Shown in pieces: positions 35,733 through 47,700 of a stretch of DNA of 64,000 nucleotides; the stretch's first letter is position 1; the number at the start of each line of letters is the position of its first letter. Source of the DNA: Oasisia sp. SBJ-2009 (taxonomy: Eukaryota; Annelida; Polychaeta; Sabellida; Siboglinidae). The DNA lies in contig OZ024861.1 of NCBI GenBank assembly GCA_964017155.1, positions 29,817,777 through 29,881,776 on the forward strand. Reading direction: 5' to 3'. The notes under the pieces are model-generated. The model saw only the letters and a list, made by a program, of their open reading frames with translations. It was not told the origin of the DNA and made no database searches. The translations under genes were made by a program, and so were the position numbers.

Positions 35733-38700
35733 CTAGTCTGCATCTGATTCATCATAGTCAGATATGTCAGATTCACTTCCATCCTCATCATCGGCGTCTT
35801 TCTCCTCGTCATCATCAGAGATCTCCCACTGCGGATGACTCTCGATCTTCTTCGCCTCCTTCACGTCCAACTGCAGACACAAATACACCCGATACACACT
35901 CGATACACCTCGGAATGACAGACACACACGATACACCTGTGAACTAATGACAGATACATTTGATACATACTTGATACACCCGATAACTAATGACATATAC
36001 ACTTGATACACCTGGGAACTAATGACAGATACATTTGATACACACAAGATACACGTAGATCTAATGAGATACACTCGATACACACTTGATACACCCGGGA
36101 ATTAATGATAAAGATAGATTTGATACACACTTGATACACCCAGGAATGAATGATAAAGATACATTTGATACACACTTAATAAACCCGGGAACGAATGACA
36201 TAGATACATTTGATATACACTTGACACACACAGGTACTGAAGACACAGAAACAATTGATGTACCCTCGATACATTCACGAACAACTCCATACACACTCGA
36301 TACACACTCAATACATCCAGGAACTGAAGCATATACTAGACAGTTTTTCTTTGAGAAGCTAAACTTCAGTGCTACACAACAGTTTTTGAATAAAATAGGA
36401 AAACTTAAAATGTACCAATTTTAGGCCCTGAACGCCCTAGGAAGTTTTAAAGTGACAGTACCATAAGAAACGTCTATGTAACATTTGAAAAATAGATCAT
36501 CAGTGATTTCTGAGAGATAACAGCAGACGGCACACAGAATGATGTCTTTGGGCCAAAGGGCTAAAAAACTGATTCGTCAAACAGGATTAACAACATTATT
36601 ACATATCCCCGATACTTTGAGACGAGAATGCTGTTCAGTGACGCGTGTGGTTCATGACGTAAGTTTTGCAGAGGACAACTGCCACAGATTTTATGTAGAG
36701 GGAAGTCTCTGGAGGTAGAATATACTACTCAAAATTTGCTAAGGATCACACAATGTTTGTAATGGAACAATTTTGAAATGGCAGCCATCCAGAGACTCAT
36801 TGGAAGCACGAGACGCCGTTGCCAGGCTGTGATTGCATCACGTGGGTCACACACAAGCTACTGATAGTTTTGGGACTGTTAGCTACTGAATACTGATAGC
36901 TGCTGGGACATTTTCATGACTTGGAGTAACATTCTGAAACCTCCATTTTGGGGTGTGTGGGGAAAACCTCAATTTTTGGGGGTCTGCTTCTTTGATGACA
37001 GAACGCATGTTACCTATTGTTCACATTTGGTATATAGCAATGAAATTTAGGAAATAAACATGTCCTCGAATACATGCTGTTTTTAGTTTTTTGTTTACAT
37101 GCCGTAAAATATAATACCGCCCTAAATAGTGATCCCTGGCAAAATGTGAGTAGTATATTTTTTCAGAACGTACCTTTATGTTCTGAGACTGGTCAAAGTC
37201 GAGGTATGAGTCTGAACGCAGCACGACGGTGTAGTGATAGATGCCAGGCTTGTACGGGGCCGAGAACTTCAGCTGGATCTGAAATTCCACACATAGAAAA
37301 GGTAAGTTATTACATAGCGCTGTACCCAATCGTCCGGATTGCTCAAAGCACTTTACACTTTACTCCCTGGCAGACCTGTTTAGTCTAACACCATATCGGC
37401 TTCTAAATAAACTTTGTCTTTATAATAATAATAATTGTAAAACTTCTATAGCACCTATATCCTTAACAAGGTCAAGCTCAGAGGCACAACAAACAAAATT
37501 ATTTGGCTAGTCATACACGGGGCTGCCAAAAAATTATGGTGGAAAAGCAATTTCGAACAAATGTTTTCAATTTTTTTTACGAAATGTGCCTACAGTTTCA
37601 GAAGATTTAATTGTAATAATTGTTGGCGCAGCAACAGAGAAAGCACGTTTGCCAATATTCAGCTTAGTTTTAGGAACAAAAAGTAATTTGGAAACGGACT
37701 ATCTACGGGTCCTAGAGATATCAGAGAAATGTACAGTTCTGGTTTCTGTAAATAAAATCAGGTTTTATCCTAAAAAAGAAAAATGACAAGGAATGTGTTT
37801 TGTGAACTGACCTCTTCCTCTGACTTGAGGCTGCAGACTTGAAGTGGTGCTGAGATGATCAACTGGTTCTTCTTGTCTGCCACGTACAGCCACCACCACT
37901 CATACTTCAACTGCAACAACAACAACTACAGTCACCACCACTCATACTGCAACAACAACTACAGTCACCACCACTCATACTTCAACTGCAACAACAACTA
38001 CAGTCACCACCACTCATACTTCAACTGCAACAACAACAACAACAACAACTACAGTCACCACCACTCATACTTCAACTGCAACAACAACAACTACAGTCAC
38101 CACCACTCATACTTCAACTGCAACAACAACAACAACAACTACAGTCACCACCACTCATACTTCAACTGCAACAACAACAACTACAGTCACCACCACTCAT
38201 ACTTCAACTGCAACAACAACAACTACAGTCACCACCACTCATACTTCAACTGCAACAACAACAACTACAGTCACCACCACTCATACTTCAACTGCAACAA
38301 CAACAACTACAGTCACCACCACTCATACTTCAACTGCAACAACAACAACTACAGCCACCACCACTCATACTTCAACTGCAACAACAACAACTACAGTCAC
38401 CACCACTCATACTTCAACTGCAACAACAACTACAGTCACCACCACTCATACTTCAACTGCAACAACAACAACTACAGTCACCACCACTCATACTTCAACT
38501 GCAACAACAACAACTACAGTCACCACCACTCATACTTCAACTGCAACAACAACAACTACAGTCACCACCACTCATACTTCAACTGCAACAACAACAACTA
38601 CAGTCACCACCACTCATACTTCAACTGCAACAACAACTACAGTCACCACCATTCATACTTCAACTGCAACAACAACAACAACAACTACAGTCACCACCAC

Positions 38701-41700
38701 TCATACTTCAACTGCAACAACAACAACAACTACAGCCACCACCACTCATACTTCAACAACAACAACTACAGTCACCACCATTCATACTTCAACTGCAACA
38801 ACAACAACAACTACAGTCACCACCACTCATACTTCAACTGCAACAACAACAACAACAACTACAGTCACCACCACCCATACTTCAACTGCAACAACAACAA
38901 CAACTACAGTCACCACCACTCATACTTCAACTGCAACAACAACTACAGTCACCACCACTCTCATATTTCCACAACAACTACTACAGTCACCATCATTCAT
39001 ACTTCAACAACAACTACAGTCACCACCACTCTCACATTTCTGCTACAACTACTACATTTACCATCATTCATATTTCTTATACAACAACAACTACAGTCAC
39101 CACCACTCTCATATTTCCACTACAACAACTACTAGTCACCATCATTCATACTTCAACTGCAACAACAACTACAGTCACCACCACTCTCATATTTCCACTA
39201 CAACAACTACTACAGTCACCACCACTCATACTTCAACTGCAACAACAACTAGTCACCACCACTCTCATATTTCTGCTACAACTACTACAGTTACCATCAT
39301 TCATACTTTAGGGTAGTAGGGACAGTGGACAATGTGCGTCTCCTTAGATTTGGTCAATTACAACAACAACAACAACTACACTCACGGCAGGGTAGTAGGG
39401 ACAGTGGACCACGTGTGTGTCCTTAGACTTGGTCAATTACAACAACAACAACAACAACAACTACACTCACGGCAGGGTAGTAGGGACAGTGGACCACGTG
39501 TGTGTCCTTAGACTTGGTCAATTACAACAACAACAACAACAACAACAACTACACTCACGGCAGGGTAGTAGGGAGAGTGGACCACGTGTGTGTCCTTAGA
39601 CTTGGTCAATTACAACAACAACAACAACAACAACTACACTCACGGCAGGGTAGTAGGGACAGTGGACCACGTGTGTGTCCTTAGACTTGGTCAATTACAA
39701 CAACAACAACAACAACAACTACACTCACGGCAGGGTAGTAGGGACAGTGGACCACGTGTGTGTCCTTAGACTTGGTCCATTACAACAACAACAACAACAA
39801 CTACACTCACGGCAGGGTAGTAGGGACAGTGGACCACGTGTGTGTCCTTAGACTTGGTCAATTACAACAACAACAACAACAACAACTACACTCACGGCAG
39901 GGTAGTAGGGACAGTGGACCACGTGTGTGTCCTTAGACTTGGTCTCGAGCAAGTTCTCTTTCTTCGCCTCCTCCTGAAACTTCATCCAGTCGTCGTCATC
40001 ATCCTCGTCGTTGTTGTCCGACTGTTGTTGTTGCTTCACCTGGTCGGCGAGCTCCTCGGCACTGTCGCTGTAGGCACTGTCCGTGTCCGAGTCGTCATTC
40101 GTGGAGCCGTGGTAGGAGGCGCGGTGACGGCCCTTGCGCTGGTGCGGAACCCCCTGGGAATAAACACAGCCAAATAAGACATCTAATCTGCAACGTATAC
40201 AGACTTGTTTAGCACGTATGGTACTTACTTACAGTCAGTGAGAGGTTCACAGTATTATCTTACATATGTATAATATATTGGTTGTGCCTAGTAACTGTGC
40301 ACAAAGTTCAATTACCCGGGTAGTTATAGTTTAATGGTAACAAAAACATGCTATCTTAAAATCAGGGCGCTGCCGTCTTGAGGCACAGAGCCAGTGACAA
40401 AAGACAAATCGTTTACGTCACTGGCGCATAAGTCTCAAGATGGCAGCACCCTGAATCCAACAGGGAGTGTTTCTGATACAATTATACTATAATTATTTGT
40501 GCACGATCTTTGTGCACATGGATGGTGATGGGGTACTTACTACAATGGAGGTTGACAGATCAAGAGAATACTGGGGCGTTAGGGATGGTGATGGGGTACT
40601 TACCCCATCTGGGGATGATTGATCAGAGAATAAGGGGTGCTGTGGATGGTGATGGGTACTTACCCCATTTGGGGTGGACGGATTGCTATCCTTGGACTCC
40701 TCTTTATCGCCTGAGGCGGTGGGTGTGCCAGTGGGGGTGAGGGTGGTAGCGGTCATTGGCTTCTTCAGGGGCACCACAGGCTTCACGGGTTTCTTCTTGC
40801 CTGTCTTCGCTTTACCCTTCTTCTTCTTCTGCTTCTCCCACACCTTCGGCTTCCTCGCCGCCACCTGTGTCAAGACGTGTCAATCAATGTCACTGTGTCA
40901 GGTGTCACAATGTTAGTGCTGCAACAGCGAAGTGTCATCAGTGTGTGTTGGTGTGTGCGTGTGTTTGTGGTGTGTGTGTGTGCATGTGTGTGCATGCGTG
41001 TGATGCGTGTGATGTGTGTGTGGTGTGTGTGTGGTGTGTGGTGTGTGGTGTGTGGTGTGTGGTGTGTGGTGTGTGGTGTGTGGTGTCTGTAGTGCTCAAA
41101 CATGGGCTTGGCACTATCTACCCGATTTTATCTGGCACTGAACAAGGAAATCTTTTTTTTTATTTTTGAAGTGAGGGAGAAAGAAGACTGGGAGGACCTA
41201 CCTGCTCCTCTGTAGGTGGTTTCTCCTCCTCCTCCTCCTCCTCCACATTCTCCGCAGCTATTTCCTCTGGCTTCTCCGACTTCTCCGTCTTCCCCTCCAG
41301 GTTCAGTAGCACGGCCATGTTCTGTCTCTTTAGTTGCACCGTTACCGTGACGATCGACCCAGCAGTGATAGTCGGATCCTCCTCATCGATAACTGGAGGA
41401 AAAGAAGAACTACAGGTGAGACAAACGGTTACCTGCCAAATGGCTAATAACCATGTCACCAGTTGGCTAATTGTAATGTCACCAGTTGGCTAATTGTGAT
41501 GTCACCAGTTGGCTAATTTTGATGTCACCAGTTGGCTAATTGTAATGTCACCGGTTGGCTAACTGAAATGCCACTAGTTGGCTAATTGTAATGTCACCAG
41601 TTGGGTAATTGTGATGTCACCAGTTGGCTAACTGAAATGCCACTAGTTGGCTAATTGTGATGTCACCAGTTGGCTAATTGTAATGTCACCAGTTGGCTAA

Positions 41701-44700
41701 CTGCAATGCCACCAGTTGGCTAATTGTAATGTCACCAGTTGGCTAATTGTGATGCCACCAGTTGGCTAACTGTAATGTCACCAATTGGCTAATTGTAATG
41801 TCACCAGTTGGGTAATTGTGATGTCACCAGTTGGCTAATTGTAATGTCACCGGTTGGCTAACTGAAATGCCACTAGTTGGCTAATTGTACTGTCACCAGT
41901 TGGCTAATTGTAATGTCACCAGCTGGCTAACTGCAATGCCACTAGTTGGCTAACTGTAATGTCACCAGTTGGCTAATTGTAATGTCACCAGTTGGCTAAT
42001 TGTAATGTCACCAGTTGGCTAACTGTAATGTTACCAATTGGCTAATTGCAATGCCACTAGTTGGCTGTAATGCCATTAGTTATCTAATAGTCATACCACA
42101 TGTTGGCTAACAGCCATGCCACAATGTGGCTAATGACTTGTGCTAAGAAAGGGATCAAAGCTATGTTACAGATTAACGTTTAGTTGTAGTAGTTGTGCCA
42201 AAAACAGTGGACCATTAAATGTCACTGCTACACCCACCCTCTGTCTTGACGTCCATCTCAACATACGGCAGGTTGGCGCACACGTTCATTACGTTAGTGT
42301 ATTCATCGTCCGCCAGGGTGCGCAGCAGTGCCCTCCTCTCGTCCTCTCGCATCCCGACCAGTTGGCGGATGTTACGGATGTTCCGCTGAAATCAATGATT
42401 GATGTCTCGTTTAAATCATCCATTCAAAATGGCTGTGTGTGGACCGGGGCAAGGAATCGCATCCTAGCCTGGTCAATTCTCCCGTCAAGGAGGCAGGGAA
42501 ATCCAGTGGAAATAAAACAATTTCTAACAGCATAGATGGGAAATATCTCAGTGGGTGTAACGTTCTGTTTAAAAAACATCGCTTATGAACAGTACTTTAT
42601 GACAGATAAGATAGAATGATTATCATATAATGACACGTGATACAGCGACTACCTTATGATGATAGAGCGGTACCTTATTATGACATACAAGGTAGAATGG
42701 TTATCATATGACACACGTGATACAGCGAGTACCTTATGATGACAGATATGATAGAATGTTTATCAAATGATGACATCCATGACATACCAATTACCTTAAA
42801 AGGACAGTACGAGTACCTTATGACCACAGGTGATAACATGAGTACACATGATGACAGAAACGAGTGAGTACCTTGCGTGTGACAAAGTGTCGGAGCTGGT
42901 CCTCCGAGATGTGAGGGAGTTGGAGCAGTGAGCTCTTGTTGTCCCACAGCGCCTGCACCACCATCTGACTCACTTTCATTATGTTCTCCACTGTCGACAG
43001 ACGCGGCATCTTCGACACTGCAACACACAACATGGTCACTCGTCACATCAAACACAACAACATGAGGTCACTCATCTAGTGAAACACAACACCAAACGGT
43101 CAGTCATCTAGTCAAACACAACACCATTTAGTCAGTCATCTAGTCAAACACAACACCATTTAGTCATTCATCACATCAAATTACACAAATTCACATGGTC
43201 AGTCATCACATCAAACACAACACCATTTAGACAGTCATCACCTCAAACACAATACCATTTAGTCAGTCATCACACCAAACACAACACCATTTAGTCAGTC
43301 ATCACATCAAACACAACAACATTTAGTTAGTCATCACATCAAATACAACACCATTTAGCCAGTCATCACATCAAACACAACAACATTTAGTCAGTCATCA
43401 CATCAAACACAACACCAGATGGTCAGTCATCTAGATAAACCATTTAGTCAGTCATCATATCAAACACAACACCATTTAGTCAGTCATCACATCAAACACA
43501 ACACCTCATGGTCAGTCATCACATCAAACCCCACACCACAAGGTCAGTCATCTAGTCATACACAACATCACACAGTTAGTCATCACATCAAACACAACAC
43601 CATTTAGTCAGTCATCACATCAAACACAACACCATTTAGTCAGTCATCACATCAAACACAACACCATTTAGTCAGTCATCACATCAAACACAACACCATT
43701 TAGTCAGTCATCACATCAAACACAACACCATTTAGTCAGTCATCACATCAAACACAACACCATTTAGCCAGTCATCGCATCCAACACCACACAGTTAGTC
43801 ATCACATCAAACACAACACCATTTAGCCAGTCATCACATCAAACACAACACCATTTAGCCAGTCATCGCATCCAACACCACACAGTTAGTCAGTCATCAC
43901 ATCAAACACAACACCATTTAGTCAGTCATCACATCAAACACAACACCATTTAGCCAGTCATCGCATCCAACACCACACAGTTAGTCATCACATCAAACAC
44001 AACACCATTTAGCCAGTCATCGCATCCAACACAACACCACACAGTTAGTCATCACATCAAACACAACACCATTTAGTCAGTCATCGCATCCAACACAACA
44101 CCACACAGTCAGTCATCACATCCAACACAACACCATTTAGTCAGTCATCACATCAAACACAATACCATTTAGGCAGTCATCACATCAAACCCAATACCAT
44201 TTAGGCAGTCATCACATCAAACACGACACCATTTAGTCAGTCATCACGTCAAATACAACACCACATGGTCAGTCATCACATCAAACACGACACCATTTAG
44301 TCAGTCATCACATCAAACACAACACCATTTAGCTAGTCATCACATCAAATACAACACCATGCTGTCAGTCATCGCAACAAACAACACCATTTAGTCAGTC
44401 ATAACATCAAACACAACACCATACAATTAGTACAAGGAAGTAGTTGTTTTCCTTAGCTAGAATAGCTGCGTGCTTTATGAATCACCCAAATTCATGACCA
44501 TAAGTAATTTAGACCATAAGTAGCCAAGCTGTCAATACTTGGCATGTAGAGTTGTTTAGACATGTACTGTCGGAACAGGCAGTGACTGGGCCTTGCACAC
44601 TGCAATTATGCCTACTTAATAAGTAATGACATACATACTCTGAGGAATAATTATATGTAGAACCATATACGTCCGTCACGTAGACCTCTGCTTATATAGC

Positions 44701-47700
44701 ATATGACATTTGCATTGTTTGTCTGAGTAGTTTGACTACCTGGTTCACTGGGTTTACGAAGGGTGTCTGAATTACATACATGTGTTCTTAGCATGAACCT
44801 GACTAAAGAGACACTGTTTTTGATTTGTTTCTAGTCAATTAATTGAGATAAGCAGACACAAACACAGTGACACTATCAATCACCAGCAAAACTAACACTA
44901 AGAATACATTTCATACCAGGCACTTTCAAGTAAACATCATGTTTATATTCATTATCTACTCCTACAAGAAACTGTACACAGCTTCAATCCTTTTGTTGTT
45001 TACTTGTTGCCGCTAGAGAAAACAGTAACATTGGGCATAGGGATTTTCTGTAGCTGGATCTGCTCTTTGGAATATACTTCCTTCTAGTGGTACATCAGCC
45101 AAGAATCAATACACAATACCTCCGTCATTTAAAAAAGCACCTCCATAACATTACTTATCCACCATGCCTCCCTGGCATTCATCTGGAATATTTATCAACT
45201 CTAAGATCATTGAACCCTTTTGTCTTGATACGCCTCTGAGTTTGGTTTCCAAGGAGACAGATGCAACAGCCGTTATCAACGGTTATCGTATTATTGATCT
45301 ATCCTCTCAATGTCCATGACTTTGAGTCATGGACATTGAGTTTGGACAAAAACATCTACATTGGTTTAACTAAACATAACTTCAATCAAGGAATTTATAA
45401 TAATAATGAAGAATATTTATATAGCACCATAAATCTAGATCAAATCTATTCAGAGGCTCTGTGAGTGCATGAATATGTACACATACACATACATGTACAC
45501 ATATGCCGACTATTAATTCATTACGTAAGATTAAAAAAAAAATATTTGTTAAAGAAAATAAATTACAATACATAAAACAGGTACATAAAATAATAGTAAT
45601 AAATGATAAATAAATAAGTTAGCTCAAGATGACTTTGAAAATAAAGGGTATATTGATACTAAGTGAAGACATTGTGTAAAATTTGTGTACAAATATGTAC
45701 AAAAACATAGAGGTAAAATTAAAATAAATAATAAAGAAAAAATAAACCAACAGGTGTCTACATTCCATACACAGCCCGGAATAGGTGAGTTTTCAACAGT
45801 TAGTCATGAGGCAACAGGTTTTCTGTTTTATCTGTCGTCTCAGGGTCGCGTGCGTGAAGTCTCACCTCTGCCGGCATGGGCCATGGTCACCAGTTGGGCC
45901 ACAATGTTGATCATCTCATTGAGCAGGTAGAGACACTTCTTGAGGCAGTAGTCCTTGTCTGAAACCACCACAGGAGCTTAGTAACAATATCAATGAGGTA
46001 CCACAATAACTAATCTGACAGAGGGCGCTCTGACACAACTAGGGTCTTTGTGTCGTCTTTTACGTATTCTTGATGTGTGTAAAATGCGGCATCGTTTAAA
46101 TCCGCTTGTTTAAATCATCCTACAATCAGCTATTGAACTCGCATGACTCCGAAGCATCACACATAGCTAAATATAGATACAGTCTGACATGTCCGTCAAT
46201 GTGAAGGTATAATATGTACATTAATGAACATTTACAACCGATGGGACGTCGACTGGAGGCCCGACGACAGGTTTGCTGGCTCGATGCCGGAAAGGATGTT
46301 TAAAACCATCTACAGCTCGCTGTATGCATCACACGAGACTGCTACGTCTTCACACATAGTTAAATATTGATATCATATAATATGTCCGTCAATATGAAAG
46401 CATAATGTCTACACCAATGTATATTTTCCGTCGATGAAACGTCACGGGACGTTCGATTGAATTCAGTGCCATTATGGCGTTGTTTTGGCTGTTCTGTCTA
46501 TTGACCACACAAACAGCATGCCCACATATAAACTATCGTTGGCTACGCGCCTGCACGGTAAATAGCTTATTGAGGATGATTTAACCCTGCGACCGCACAT
46601 GGCCGATTAATCGGCCCTAGACACCTTCCCGCATAAAGACATTTTTCGTTTGCGTAATCAGTAACCGACCCGCGCACATTTGGTATCATCGGATAGCTGA
46701 CAGATTTTTCAAAATGGTGTATATTTATTCATGAGCAGTTTGAATGACAGCGAGTTACACGCGGCCGGACAAAACACGTGATAAATTTGATGCCCAAATT
46801 TGGGTGGTTTACTACGCCTTCCATGACGAATTTACGCATCCATTCATAAAGGCCCGACCCCCGCATACGTGGCACCAATAGAAAGCTCTGTTCTTGCCCA
46901 ATCAGGGAAAAATAAACAAGTGAATGAAACTGGTCCAGCGAATCAGAAGCAAGCTTTCAAAAACCGCGCCATATTTCCGCCGGTCCAGACGTAAACAACA
47001 AGATGGCGGACGGTCGTGTCGAAGGCCGTTTCAGATTCAAACGTTTACTTCGGAATATCTCAAGTTACCGCGGCTATATTTCGACAAAACAACTGACAGT
47101 ATTCAAGGATGTGCCTATTATACTAGTTCAATTAGTTAGAATAACTTTGGATGCTTTTTGATGTGAAAATTTGACCATTTGTCAGCGGTACTTCTCGCCG
47201 TTCGCGCCGCGGGTTTGCGCCGGTGGCGAATGTAGCAGCAATCGGCCGGCCTAAAATGGCCTACCGCGATGTCGAAAAAAATTCGTAAAAATAAAAGTTC
47301 TCAACGGATTTGATTCATTTTTGTTTTATTTGGGAGCTAATATGTATGGCTACATTTGTCTCACTGGAAGTAGGAAATCTGTCCGCTCAGTAATTATTTA
47401 GGAACGGGATAGTGCGTTTATTTTTTTCATATTTTTTTGGATGACGTTCAGCTAATAATATCACCGTGATTATCTAATAAAGATAGTATAATTTTATTAT
47501 AATAAAGAATTCATTTGGCAGTAAAATGATATATAATTCATATTTTTACGAAAAGTATGTGCAGAGTTATGATTTTTATTGTAACAGTATGCAAAACTGA
47601 ATTTTCGCTGGCCGGTCGCAGGGTTAAACAAGCGTTCAGCAAAACATGCAAACAAATCAACGTTAGTCGCTGATACACAACTAGGGTCTAGTTGTGTATT

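Noticed and set aside
37855..39135. 426-codon plus-strand frame with YSHHHSYFNCNNNN repeats
   Set aside because: It is antisense to SEC63 and arises from the acceptor array with CAA runs; the true meaning is on the minus strand.
41440..42130. The 23-bp unit shares CCAACTGGTGAC with SEC63 exon 11 and GCCAACTGGT with exon 13
   Set aside because: The shared stretch is short, and neither exon edge nor splice site is included. Exon 11 is 3.7 kb away. Chance cannot be excluded without alignment statistics.
43022..44430. Regular 32-bp repeats that might suggest a CRISPR-like array
   Set aside because: The repeats are contiguous with no unique spacers, lie in an intron of a eukaryotic gene and vary like a minisatellite.
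46924..47139. 71-codon frame in the TTAA element
   Set aside because: It starts from an upstream ATG out of frame with the AAGATGGCGGA context. No domain, and it ends inside the non-coding element.
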